A DNA stretch of 64,000 nt from Escallonia rubra (taxonomy: Eukaryota; Streptophyta; Magnoliopsida; Escalloniales; Escalloniaceae), in the NCBI GenBank assembly GCA_033065855.1, contig JAVXUO010002934.1:1-64000 (forward strand). Reading direction: 5' to 3'. Of the stretch, positions 1 through 14,000 are shown in pieces. How positions within the stretch are numbered: the stretch's first letter is position 1; each line of letters begins with the position of its first letter. The notes under the pieces are model-generated. The model saw only the letters and a program-made list of their open reading frames with translations. It did no database searches and was not told the origin of the DNA. The position numbers and the translations under genes are program-made.

Positions 1-1502
1 GATAATAGTATTTTTGTTTTTTTAGCTACATGTGTTTGTATGTTCATATTAAAGAGTGGTTTTAAGGATAAAATAATAAAAACTAAGTCCTAATAAGCTA
101 ATTTATTAATTTGTTAGAGTTTCGGAACATTTATAATTTTTTTCAATTAGATAAGGCTTACTAATATGAAAATTAATTTACCAAGAAATAAGGAACCCAT
201 CTAAAATAATATTTCAGGCCTTTAATTAGCGATACTTATAATGGTTATAATTATATTTCGTATTGAAAACATAATACGATGAGGCGTCAAGCAAAGAAAG
301 TATCTCTGTGATGACGTGTCGCGCAAAGAAGCTCTCACTTCCTTTATTATATATTAGATAGATTCTGAAGTTAATTGTGGCATTGAACAAAGGCTCAGCT
401 CGGAAATGCGTATCTTATTACGCAGGCTATGTCACACCTCCCTTTTAAAAAGAAAAAGTGCCAATGATAATGGAATTGGAACTTTGCTCTTTCCTCTACT
501 TTTTCTCCTTTGATGATTTTGGTGGGGTCTGGTATATTGTTTTTATTTTTTCCAGAAAAATAAAGTAAAGGATATTTAATAAAATATCATATTCATAGCT
601 TTACATTTTTAAGGCATAAATTCTTGGTGCTAGGGCTTCCAAAAGCTGAAGAGCATTATTGTTGTCCTTGTCCTTTTTTTTTGAAACATGAATTTAAATT
701 GTTGAACCGCAGTGGAACAAAGAACTTTCGTTCAAAGATTAGATTAGATAACGGCCCTGGCCCTTGGTTGCGTCAAGCCGAGTTTCAAAATCAAAGAGAC
801 ATGGGACCTGTGAAAGTAACATCTTTGACTAATATACAAGAGAACATGTGCTTCCATAAGGAGGGAAGGATTCAGGTAGAACTGCGAGCCGATTTAAACC
901 ATATTAAAGTAAGTACACATGCAAATTCTCTTATTTCAAACGACATGTGATTGACGTGTTGTAGGAGCCACAACGAATAAAGTTTTATCCTCCGTGCCTT
1001 TTTTTAACAACGAATAAAGTGCTTAAAGGTGGAGTCTTGTTCTCTAAGGGTCCTCTTTTGTCGTGGCGAGTGCGCGTCATGACTTTTCCGGATTATGCAA
1101 GTCCCTCGCGAATGTTGAATTTTGATCGGTATCTGTATTTTAATGAAAATTGTAACTTCCATTCATCCCGGTAATTGTGAACAGTATCACGTGAGTAACA
1201 AGCGAGAATTATTTTGTTAGGGAATATTATAGGGTCTTTTGCTCTATAAGTCCAGCTGTACTCCTAATGTAATGACCGTCCCCAAAAAGCTAACGCTGAT
1301 GTGTCTCGCATTGAAGTTATGGTCGAATTTTATTGCGCTTTTCGCTTTGCTTATTATAGATTATATAGATATAACAAAAAATTTGCAGTGGCTATATTAT
1401 ATATTTACTCATAGATACATATATGTCTATGCATCATAATTTGTGATTAATTAAAATTATATTTATTCCAAGTGTAATATCATGTTCTTCAAAATGAAAT
1501 TT

Positions 1503-1874
1503 AGTATTTTAATTTTTTATATCCATATTACAAAGTAGTTTTAAGGATATAATAGTCAAAGTTAAGTCATAATAAGTTAGTTCATTAACTAGTTAGAATT
1601 TTTAGAATTTTAATTATACAATGCTTACTAATATGAAAGTTAACTTATCAAGAAATAAGGACCCTACTAAAGATAATAGTATTTTTGTTTTTTTAGCTAT
1701 ATGTGTTTGTATGTTCATATTAAAGAGTGGTTTTAAGGATAAAATAATAAAAACTAAGTCCTAATAAGCTAATTTATTAATTTGTTAGAGTTTCGGAACA
1801 TTTATAATTTTTTTCAATTAGATAAGGCTTACTAATATGAAAATTAATTTACCAAGAAATAAGGAACCCATCTA
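1503..1874. repeat. Old direct duplication inside the monomer (shown for the monomer 1/2 junction)
   Basis: Positions 1503-1671 and 1678-1874 are diverged copies of one segment lying side by side. Both run AGTATTTT..., CATATTA, a TTTTAAGGATA block, AAGTC(C/A)TAATAAG, (G/T)CTTACTAATATGAAA and AAGAAATAAGGA. They differ by roughly a quarter of positions plus indels, while the same half compared between monomers is nearly identical. The duplication therefore predates array amplification. It is present in every monomer. Confidence 0.85.
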
Positions 1875-2867
1875 AAATAATATTTCAGGCCTTTAATTAG
1901 CGATACTTATAATGGTTATAATTATATTTCGTATTGAAAACATAATACGATGAGGCGTCAAGCAAAGAAAGTATCTCTGTGATGACGTGTCGCGCAAAGA
2001 AGCTCTCACTTCCTTTATTATATATTAGGTAGATTTTGAAGTTAATTGTGGCATTGAACAAAGGCTCAGCTCGGAAATGCGTTTCTTATTAAGCAGGCTA
2101 TGTCACACCTCCCTTTTAAAAAGAAAAAGTGCCAATGATAATGGAATTGGAACTTTGCTCTTTCGTCTACTTTTTCTCCTTTGATGATTTTGGTGGGGTC
2201 TGGTATATTGTTTTTATTTTTTCCGGAAAAATAAAGTAAAAGATATTTAATAAAATATCATATTCATAGCTTTACATTTTTAAGGCATAAATTCTTGGTG
2301 CTAGGGCTTCCAAAAGCTGAAGAGCATTATTGTTGTCCTTGTCCTTTTTTTTGAAACATGAATTTAAATTGTTGAACCGCAGTGGAACAAAGAACTTTCG
2401 TTCAAAGATTAGATTAGATTAGATTAGATAACGGCCCTGGCCCTTGGTTGCGTCAAGCCGAGTTTCAAAATCAAAGAGACATGGGACCTGTGAAAGTAAC
2501 ATCTTTGACTAATATACAAGAGAACATGTGCTTCCATAAGGAGGGAAGGATTCAGGTAGAACTGCGAGCCGATTTAAACCATATTAAAGTAAGTACACAT
2601 GCAAATTCTCTTATTTCAAACGACATGTGATTGACGTGTTGTAGGAGCCACAACGAATAAAGTTTTATCCTCCGTGCCTTTTTTTAACAACGAATAAAGT
2701 GCTTAAAGGTGGAGTCTTGTTCTCTAAGGGTCCTCTTTTGTCGTGGCGAGTGCGCGTCATGACTTTTCCGGATTATGCAAGTCCCTCGCGAATGTTGAAT
2801 TTTGATCGGTATCTGTATTTTAATGAAAATTGTAACTTCCATTCATCCCGGTAATTGTGAACAGTAT

Positions 2868-2930
2868 CACGTGAGTAACAAGCGAGAATTATTTTGTTAG
2901 GGAATATTATAGGGTCTTTTGCTCTATAAG
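2868..2930 (+). promoter_or_regulatory. Promoter-like segment repeated in each monomer (shown in monomer 2)
   Basis: A palindromic G-box CACGTG (2868-2873) lies 57 bp before TATAAG (2925-2930), a spacing like a plant core promoter. It is conserved in all complete monomers, and the truncated monomer keeps the G-box. A second ACGT-core motif, TGACGTG, is at 1983-1989, and AATAAA hexamers are at 2656 and 2693. Read from this TATA into the next copy, the AATAAA sites would give an RNA of roughly 1.4 kb. This is inference from motifs only; no transcription is shown. Confidence 0.35.
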
Positions 2931-5028
2931 TCCAGCTGTACTCCTAATGTAATGACCGTCCCCAAAAAGCTAACGCTGATGTGTCTCGCATTGAAGTTAT
3001 GGTCGAATTTTATTGCGCTTTTCGCTTTGCTTATTATAGATTATATAGATATAACAAAAAATTTGCAGTGGCTATATTATATATTTACTCATAGATACAT
3101 ATATGTCTATGCATCATAATTTGTGATTAATTAAAATTATATTTATTCCAAGTGTAATATCACGTTCTTCAAAAATGAAATTTAGTATTTTAATTTTTTA
3201 TATCCATATTACAAAGTAGTTTTAAGGATATAATAGTCAAAGTTAAGTCATAATAAGTTAGTTCATTAACTAGTTAGAATTTTTAGAATTTTAATTATAC
3301 AATGCTTACTAATATGAAAGTTAACTTATCAAGAAATAAGGACCCCACTCAAGATAATAGTATTTTTGTTTTTTTAGCTATATGTGTTTGTATGTTCATA
3401 TTAAAGAGTGGTTTTAAGGATAAAATAATAAAAACTAAGTCCTAATAAGCTAATTTATTAATTTGTTAGAGTTTCGGAACATTTATAATTTTTTTCAATT
3501 AGATAAGGCTTACTAATATGAAAATTAATTTACCAAGAAATAAGGAACCCATCTAAAATAATATTTCAGGCCTTTAATTAGCGATACTTATAATGGTTAT
3601 AATTATATTTCGTATTGAAAACATAATACGATGAGGCGTCAAGCAAAGAAAGTATCTCTGTGATGACGTGTCGCGCAAAGAAGCTCTCACTTCCTTTATT
3701 ATATATTAGGTAGATTTTGAAGTTAATTGTGGCATTGAACAAAGGCTCAGCTCGGAAATGCGTTTCTTATTAAGCAGGCTATGTCACACCTCCCTTTTAA
3801 AAAGAAAAAGTGCCAATGATAATGGAATTGGAACTTTGCTCTTTCCTCTACTTTTTCTCCTTTGATGATTTTGGTGGGGTCTGGTATATTGTTTTTATTT
3901 TTTCCGGAAAAATAAAGTAAAAGATATTTAATAAAATATCATATTCATAGCTTTACATTTTTAAGGCATAAATTCTTGGTGCTAGGGCTTCCAAAAGCTG
4001 AAGAGCATTATTGTTGTCCTTGTCCTTTTTTTTGAAACATGAATTTAAATTGTTGAACCGCAGTGGAACAAAGAACTTTCGTTCAAAGATTAGATTAGAT
4101 TAGATAACGGCCCTGGCCCTTGGTTGCGTCAAGCCGAGTTTCAAAATCAAAGAGACATGGGACCTGTGAAAGTAACATCTTTGACTAATATACAAGAGAA
4201 CATGTGCTTCCATAAGGAGGGAAGGATTCAGGTAGAACTGCGAGCCGATTTAAACCATATTAAAGTAAGTACACATGCAAATTCTCTTATTTCAAACGAC
4301 ATGTGATTGACGTGTTGTAGGAGCCACAACGAATAAAGTTTTATCCTCCGTGCCTTTTTTTAACAACGAATAAAGTGCTTAAAGGTGGAGTCTTGTTCTC
4401 TAAGGGTCCTCTTTTGTCGTGGCGAGTGCGCGTCATGACTTTTCCGGATTATGCAAGTCCCTCGCGAATGTTGAATTTTGATCGGTATCTGTATTTTAAT
4501 GAAAATTGTAACTTCCATTCATCCCGGTAATTGTGAACAGTATCACGTGAGTAACAAGCGAGAATTATTTTGTTAGAGAATATTATAGGGTCTTTTGCTC
4601 TATAAGTCCAGCTGTACTCCTAATGTAATGATCGTCCCCAAAAAGCTAACGCTGATGTGTCTCGCATTGAAGTTATGGTCGAATTTTATTGCGCTTTTCG
4701 CTTTGCTTATTATAGATTATATAGATATAACAAAAAATTTGCAGTGGCTATATTATATATTTACTCATAGATACATATATGTCTATGCATCATAATTTGT
4801 GATTAATTAAAATTATATTTATTCCAAGTGTAATATCACGTTCTTCAAAAATGAAATTTAGTATTTTAATTTTTTATATCCATATTACAAAGTAGTTTTA
4901 AGGATATAATAGTCAAAGTTAAGTCATAATAAGTTAGTTCATTAACTAGTTAGAATTTTTAGAATTTTAATTATACAATGCTTACTAATATGAAAGTTAA
5001 CTTATCAAGAAATAAGGACCCCACTCAA

Positions 5029-8000
5029 GATAATAGTATTTTTGTTTTTTTAGCTATATGTGTTTGTATGTTCATATTAAAGAGTGGTTTTAAGGATAAA
5101 ATAATAAAAACTAAGTCCTAATAAGCTAATTTATTAATTTGTTAGAGTTTCGGAACATTTATAATTTTTATCAATTAGATAAGGCTTACTAATATGAAAA
5201 TTAATTTACCAAGAAATAAGGAACCCATCTAAAATAATATTTCAGGCCTTTAATTAGCGATACTTATAATGGTTATAATTATATTTCGTATTGAAAACAT
5301 AATACGATGAGGCGTCAAGCAAAGAAAGTATCTCTGTGATGATGTGTCGCGCAAAGAAGCTCTCACTTCCTTTATTACATATTAGATGGATTCTGAAGTT
5401 AATTGTGGCATTGAACAAAGGCTCAGCTCGGAAATGCGTATCTTATTACGCAGGCTATGTCACACCTCCCTTTTAAAAAGAAAAAGTGCCAATGATAATG
5501 GAATTGGAACTTTGCTCTTTCGTCTACTTTTTCTCCTTTGATGATTTTGGTGGGGTCTGGTATATTGTTTTTATTTTTTCCGGAAAAATAAAGTAAAAGA
5601 TATTTAATAAAATATCATATTCATAGCTTTACATTTTTAAGGCATAAATTCTTGGTGCTAGGGCTTCCAAAAGCTGAAGAGCATTATTGTTGTCCTTGTC
5701 CTTTTTTTTGAAACATGAATTTAAATTGTTGAACCGCAGTGGAACAAAGAACTTTCGTTCAAAGATTAGATTAGATTAGATAACGGCCCTGGCCCTTGGT
5801 TGCGTCAAGCCGAGTTTCAAAATCAAAGAGACATGGGACCTGTGAAAGTAACATTTTGACTAATATACAAGAGAATATGTGCTTCCATAAGGAGGGAAGG
5901 ATTCAGGTAGAACTGCGAGCCGATTTAAACCATATTAAAGTACACATGCAAATTCTCTTATTTCAAACGACATGTGATTCACGTGTTGTAGGAGCCACAA
6001 CGAATAAAGTTTTATCCTCCGTGCCTTTTTTTAACAACGGATAAAGTGCTTAAAGGTGGAGTCTTGTTCTCTAAGGGTCCTCTTTTGTCGTGGCGAGTGC
6101 GCGTCATGACTTTTCCGGATTATGCAAGTCCCTCGCGAATGTTGAATTTTGATCGGTATCTGTATTTTAATGAAAATTGTAACTTCCATTCATCCCGGTA
6201 ATTGTGAACAGTATCACGTGAGTAACAAGCGAGAATTATTTTGTTAGGGAATATTATAGGGTCTTTTGCTCTATAAGTCCAGCTGTACTCCTAATGTAAT
6301 GACCGTCCCCAAAAAGCTACCGCTGAAGTGTCTCGCATTGAAGTTATGGTCGAATTTTATTGCGCTTTTCGCTTTGCTTATTATAGATTATATAGATATA
6401 ACAAAAAATTTGCAGTGGCTATATTATATATTTACTCATAGATACATATATGTCTATGCATCATAATTTGTGATTAATTAAAATTATATTTATTCCAAGT
6501 GTAATATCATGTTCTTCAAAATGAAATTTAGTATTTTAATTTTTTATATCCATATTACAAAGTAGTTTTAAGGATATAATAGTCAAAGTTAAGTCATAAT
6601 AAGTTAGTTCATTAACTAGTTAGAATTTTTAGAATTTTAATTATACAATGCTTACTAATATGAAAGTTAACTTATCAAGAAATAAGGACCCCACTCAAGA
6701 TAATAGTATTTTTGTTTTTTTAGCTATATGTGTTTGTATGTTCATATTAAAGAGTGGTTTTAAGGATAAAATAATAAAAACTAAGTCCTAATAAGCTAAT
6801 TTATTAATTTGTTAGAGTTTCGGAACATTTATAATTTTTATCAATTAGATAAGGCTTACTAATATGAAAATTAATTTACCAAGAAATAGGGAACCCATCT
6901 AAAATAATATTTCAGGCCTTTAATTAGCGATACTTATAATGGTTATAATTATATTTCGTATTGAAAACATAATACGATGAGGCGTCAAGCAAAGAAAGTA
7001 TCTCTGTGATGATGTGTCGCGCAAAGAAGCTCTCACTTCCTTTATTACATATTAGATGGATTCTGAAGTTAATTGTGGCATTGAACAAAGGCTCAGCTCG
7101 GAAATGCGTATCTTATTACGCAGGCTATGTCACACCTCCCTTTTAAAAAGAAAAAGTGCCAATGATAATGGAATTGGAACTTTGCTCTTTCCTCTACTTT
7201 TTCTCCTTTGATGATTTTGGTGGGGTCTGGTATATTGTTTTTATTTTTTCCGGAAAAATAAAGTAAAAGATATTTAATAAAATATCATATTCATAGCTTT
7301 ACATTTTTAAGGCATAAATTCTTGGTGCTAGGGCTTCCAAAAGCTGAAGAGCATTATTGTTGTCCTTGTCCTTTTTTTTGAAACATGAATTTAAATTGTT
7401 GAACCGCAGTGGAACAAAGAACTTTCGTTCAAAGATTAGATTAGATTAGATAACGGCCCTGGCCCTTGGTTGCGTCAAGCCGAGTTTCAAAATCAAAGAG
7501 ACATGGGACCTGTGAAAGTAACATCTTTGACTAATATACAAGAGAATATGTGCTTCCATAAGGAGGGAAGGATTCAGGTAGAACTGCGAGCCGATTTAAA
7601 CCATATTAAAGTACACATGCAAATTCTCTTATTTCAAACGACATGTGATTCACGTGTTGTAGGAGCCACAACGAATAAAGTTTTATCCTCCGTGCCTTTT
7701 TTTAACAACGGATAAAGTGCTTAAAGGTGGAGTCTTGTTCTCTAAGGGTCCTCTTTTGTCGTGGCGAGTGCGCGTCATGACTTTTCCGGATTATGCAAGT
7801 CCCTCGCGAATGTTGAATTTTGATCGGTATCTGTATTTTAATGAAAATTGTAACTTCCATTCATCCCGGTAATTGTGAACAGTATCACGTGAGTAACAAG
7901 CGAGAATTATTTTGTTAGGGAATATTATAGGGTCTTTTGCTCTATAAGTCCAGCTGTACTCCTAATGTAATGACCGTCCCCAAAAAGCTAACGCTGATGT

Positions 8001-11000
8001 GTCTCGCATTGAAGTTATGGTCGAATTTTATTGCGCTTTTCGCTTTGCTTATTATAGATTATATAGATATAACAAAAAATTTGCAGTGGCTATATTATAT
8101 ATTTACTCATAGATACATATATGTCTATGCATCATAATTTGTGATTAATTAAAATTATATTTATTCCAAGTGTAATATCACGTTCTTCAAAAATGAAATT
8201 TAGTATTTTAATTTTTTATATCCATATAACAAAGTAGTTTTAAGGATATAATAGTCAAAGTTAAGTCATAATAAGTTAGTTCATTAACTAGTTAGAATTT
8301 TTAGAATTTTAATTATACAATGCTTACTAATATGAAAGTTAACTTATCAAGAAATAAGGACCCCACTCAAGATAATAGTATTTTTGTTTTTTTAGCTATA
8401 TGTGTTTGTATGTTCATATTAAAGAGTGGTTTTAAGGATAAAATAATAAAAACTAAGTCCTAATAAGCTAATTTATTAATTTGTTAGAGTTTCGGAACAT
8501 TTATAATTTTTTTCAATTAGATAAGGCTTACTAATATGAAAATTAATTTACCAAGAAATAAGGAACCCATCTAAAATAATATTTCAGGCCTTTAATTAGC
8601 GATACTTATAATGGTTATAATTATATTTCGTATTGAAAACATAATACGATGAGGCGTCAAGCAAAGAAAGTATCTCTGTGATGACGTGTCGCGCAAAGAA
8701 GCTCTCACTTCCTTTATTATATATTAGATAGATTCTGAAGTTAATTGTGGCATTGAACAAAGGCTCAGCTCGGAAATGCGTATCTTATTACGCAGGCTAT
8801 GTCACACCTCCCTTTTAAAAAGAAAAAGTGCCAATGATAATGGAATTGGAACTTTGCTCTTTCCTCTACTTTTTCTCCTTTGATGATTTTGGTGGGGTCT
8901 GGTATATTGTTTTTATTTTTTCCGGAAAAATAAAGTAAAGGATATTTAATAAAATATCATATTCATAGCTTTACATTTTTAAGGCATAAATTCTTGGTGC
9001 TAGGGCTTCCAAAAGCTGAAGAGCATTATTGTTGTCCTTGTCCTTTTTTTTGAAACATGAATTTAAATTGTTGAACCGCAGTGGAACAAAGAACTTTCGT
9101 TCAAAGATTAGATTAGATTAGATAACGGCCCTGGCCCTTGGTTGCGTCAAGCCGAGTTTCAAAATCAAAGAGACATGGGACCTGTGAAAGTAACATCTTT
9201 GACTAATATACAAGAGAATATGTGCTTCCATAAGGAGGGAAGGATTCAGGTAGAACTGCGAGCCGATTTAAACCATATTAAAGTACACATGCAAATTCTC
9301 TTATTTCAAACGACATGTGATTCACGTGTTGTAGGAGCCACAACGAATAAAGTTTTATCCTCCGTGCCTTTTTTTAACAACGGATAAAGTGCTTAAAGGT
9401 GGAGTCTTGTTCTCTAAGGGTCCTCTTTTGTCGTGGCGAGTGCGCGTCATGACTTTTCCGGATTATGCAAGTCCCTCGCGAATGTTGAATTTTGATCGGT
9501 ATCTGTATTTTAATGAAAATTGTAACTTCCATTCATCCCGGTAATTGTGAACAGTATCACGTGAGTAACAAGCGAGAATTATTTTGTTAGGGAATATTAT
9601 AGGGTCTTTTGCTCTATAAGTCCAGCTGTACTCCTAATGTAATGACCGTCCCCAAAAAGCTAACGCTGATGTGTCTCGCATTGAAGTTATGGTCGAATTT
9701 TATTGCGCTTTTCGCTTTGCTTATTATAGATTATATAGATATAACAAAAAATTTGCAGTGGCTATATTATATATTTACTCATAGATACATATATGTCTAT
9801 GCATCATAATTTGTGATTAATTAAAATTATATTTATTCCAAGTGTAATATCACGTTCTTCAAAAATGAAATTTAGTATTTTAATTTTTTATATCCATATT
9901 ACAAAGTAGTTTTAAGGATATAATAGTCAAAGTTAAGTCATAATAAGTTAGTTCATTAACTAGTTAGAATTTTTAGAATTTTAATTATACAATGCTTACT
10001 AATATGAAAGTTAACTTATCAAGAAATAAGGACCCCACTCAAGATAATAGTATTTTTGTTTTTTTAGCTATATGTGTTTGTATGTTCATATTAAAGAGTG
10101 GTTTTAAGGATAAAATAATAAAAACTAAGTCCTAATAAGCTAATTTATTAATTTGTTAGAGTTTCGGAACATTTATAATTTTTATCAATTAGATAAGGCT
10201 TACTAATATGAAAATTAATTTACCAAGAAATAAGGAACCCATCTAAAATAATATTTCAGGCCTTTAATTAGCGATACTTATAATGGTTATAATTATATTT
10301 CGTATTGAAAACATAATACGATGAGGCGTCAAGCAAAGAAAGTATCTCTGTGATGACGTGTCGCGCAAAGAAGCTCTCACTTCCTTTATTATATATTAGA
10401 TAGATTCTGAAGTTAATTGTGGCATTGAACAAAGGCTCAGCTCGGAAATGCGTATCTTATTACGCAGGCTATGTCACACCTCCCTTTTAAAAAGAAAAAG
10501 TGCCAATGATAATGGAATTGGAACTTTGCTCTTTCCTCTACTTTTTCTCCTTTGATGATTTTGGTGGGGTCTGGTATATTGTTTTTATTTTTTCCGGAAA
10601 AATAAAGTAAAGGATATTTAATAAAATATCATATTCATAGCTTTACATTTTTAAGGCATAAATTCTTGGTGCTAGGGCTTCCAAAAGCTGAAGAGCATTA
10701 TTGTTGTCCTTGTCCTTTTTTTTGAAACATGAATTTAAATTGTTGAACCGCAGTGGAACAAAGAACTTTCGTTCAAAGATTAGATTAGATTAGATAACGG
10801 CCCTGGCCCTTGGTTGCGTCAAGCCGAGTTTCAAAATCAAAGAGACATGGGACCTGTGAAAGTAACATCTTTGACTAATATACAAGAGAATATGTGCTTC
10901 CATAAGGAGGGAAGGATTCAGGTAGAACTGCGAGCCGATTTAAACCATATTAAAGTACACATGCAAATTCTCTTATTTCAAACGACATGTGATTCACGTG

Positions 11001-14000
11001 TTGTAGGAGCCACAACGAATAAAGTTTTATCCTCCGTGCCTTTTTTTAACAACGGATAAAGTGCTTAAAGGTGGAGTCTTGTTCTCTAAGGGTCCTCTTT
11101 TGTCGTGGCGAGTGCGCGTCATGACTTTTCCGGATTATGCAAGTCCCTCGCGAATGTTGAATTTTGATCGGTATCTGTATTTTAATGAAAATTGTAACTT
11201 CCATTCATCCCGGTAATTGTGAACAGTATCACGTGAGTAACAAGCGAGAATTATTTTGTTAGGGAATATTATAGGGTCTTTTGCTCTATAAGTCCAGCTG
11301 TACTCCTAATGTAATGACCGTCCCCAAAAAGCTAACGCTGATGTGTCTCGCATTGAAGTTATGGTCGAATTTTATTGCGCTTTTCGCTTTGCTTATTATA
11401 GATTATATAGATATAACAAAAAATTTGCAGTGGCTATATTATATATTTACTCATAGATACATATATGTCTATGCATCATAATTTGTGATTAATTAAAATT
11501 ATATTTATTCCAAGTGTAATATCACGTTCTTCAAAAATGAAATTTAGTATTTTAATTTTTTATATCCATATTACAAAGTAGTTTTAAGGATATAATAGTC
11601 AAAGTTAAGTCATAATAAGTTAGTTCATTAACTAGTTAGAATTTTTAGAATTTTAATTATACAATGCTTACTAATATGAAAGTTAACTTATCAAGAAATA
11701 AGGACCCCACTCAAGATAATAGTATTTTTGTTTTTTTAGCTATATGTGTTTGTATGTTCATATTAAAGAGTGGTTTTAAGGATAAAATAATAAAAACTAA
11801 GTCCTAATAAGCTAATTTATTAATTTGTTAGAGTTTCGGAACATTTATAATTTTTTTCAATTAGATAAGGCTTACTAATATGAAAATTAATTTACCAAGA
11901 AATAAGGAACCCATCTAAAATAATATTTCAGGCCTTTAATTAGCGATACTTATAATGGTTATAATTATATTTCGTATTGAAAACATAATACGATGAGGCG
12001 TCAAGCAAAGAAAGTATCTCTGTGATGACGTGTCGCGCAAAGAAGCTCTCACTTCCTTTATTATATATTAGATAGATTTTGAAGTTAATTGTGGCATTGA
12101 ACAAAGGCTCAGCTCGGAAATGCGTATCTTATTACGCAGGCTATGTCACACCTCCCTTTTAAAAAGAAAAAGTGCCAATGATAATGGAATTGGAACTTTG
12201 CTCTTTCCTCTACTTTTTCTCCTTTGATGATTTTGGTGGGGTCTGGTATATTGTTTTTATTTTTTCCAGAAAAATAAAGTAAAGGATATTTAATAAAATA
12301 TCATATTCATAGCTTTACATTTTTAAGGCATAAATTCTTGGTGCTAGGGCTTCCAAAAGCTGAAGAGCATTATTGTTGTCCTTGTCCTTTTTTTTGAAAC
12401 ATGAATTTAAATTGTTGAACCGCAGTGGAACAAAGAACTTTCGTTCAAAGATTAGATTAGATTAGATAACGGCCCTGGCCCTTGGTTGCGTCAAGCCGAG
12501 TTTCAAAATCAAAGAGACATGGGACCTGTGAAAGTAACATCTTTGACTAATATACAAGAGAATATGTGCTTCCATAAGGAGGGAAGGATTCAGGTAGAAC
12601 TGCGAGCCGATTTAAACCATATTAAAGTACACATGCAAATTCTCTTATTTCAAACGACATGTGATTCACGTGTTGTAGGAGCCACAACGAATAAAGTTTT
12701 ATCCTCCGTGCCTTTTTTTAACAACGGATAAAGTGCTTAAAGGTGGAGTCTTGTTCTCTAAGGGTCCTCTTTTGTCGTGGCGAGTGCGCGTCATGACTTT
12801 TCCGGATTATGCAAGTCCCTCGCGAATGTTGAATTTTGATCGGTATCTGTATTTTAATGAAAATTGTAACTTCCATTCATCCCGGTAATTGTGAACAGTA
12901 TCACGTGAGTAACAAGCGAGAATTATTTTGTTAGGGAATATTATAGGGTCTTTTGCTCTATAAGTCCAGCTGTACTCCTAATGTAATGACCGTCCCCAAA
13001 AAGCTAACGCTGATGTGTCTCGCATTGAAGTTATGGTCGAATTTTATTGCGCTTTTCGCTTTGCTTATTATAGATTATATAGATATAACAAAAAATTTGC
13101 AGTGGCTATATTATATATTTACTCATAGATACATATATGTCTATGCATCATAATTTGTGATTAATTAAAATTATATTTATTCCAAGTGTAATATCATGTT
13201 CTTCAAAATGAAATTTAGTATTTTAATTTTTTATATCCATATTACAAAGTAGTTTTAAGGATATAATAGTCAAAGTTAAGTCATAATAAGTTAGTTCATT
13301 AACTAGTTAGAATTTTTAGAATTTTAATTATACAATGCTTACTAATATGAAAGTTAACTTATCAAGAAATAAGGACCCCACTCAAGATAATAGTATTTTT
13401 GTTTTTTTAGCTATATGTGTTTGTATGTTCATATTAAAGAGTGGTTTTAAGGATAAAATAATAAAAACTAAGTCCTAATAAGCTAATTTATTAATTTGTT
13501 AGAGTTTCGGAACATTTATAATTTTTTTCAATTAGATAAGGCTTACTAATATGAAAATTAATTTACCAAGAAATAAGGAACCCATCTAAAATAATATTTC
13601 AGGCCTTTAATTAGCGATACTTATAATGGTTATAATTATATTTCGTATTGAAAACATAATACGATGAGGCGTCAAGCAAAGAAAGTATCTCTGTGATGAT
13701 GTGTCGCGCAAAGAAGCTCTCACTTCCTTTATTACATATTAGATGGATTCTGAAGTTAATTGTGGCATTGAACAAAGGCTCAGCTCGGAAATGCGTATCT
13801 TATTACGCAGGCTATGTCACACCTCCCTTTTAAAAAGAAAAAGTGCCAATGATAATGGAATTGGAACTTTGCTCTTTCGTCTACTTTTTCTCCTTTGATG
13901 ATTTTGGTGGGGTCTGGTATATTGTTTTTATTTTTTCCGGAAAAATAAAGTAAAAGATATTTAATAAAATATCATATTCATAGCTTTACATTTTTAAGGC

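Larger units (their letters stand above)
1..5028. repeat. Satellite block A (monomers 1-3)
   Basis: These three monomers share a 4 bp longer form, GTAAGTACACATGC, followed by GATTGACGTG. In monomers 4-17 the same place reads GTACACATGC and GATTCACGTG. The (GATTA)n tract has two, four and three units in order, which explains most of the length differences (1671, 1681, 1676). Confidence 0.85.

Noticed and set aside
1239-1439. 66-codon open frame repeated in 23 monomers, and related 60-117 codon frames upstream
   Set aside because: They start at TTG, not ATG, have no recognisable domain, and the upstream one changes length and end with 1-4 bp indels between monomers. Conservation follows from array homogeneity.
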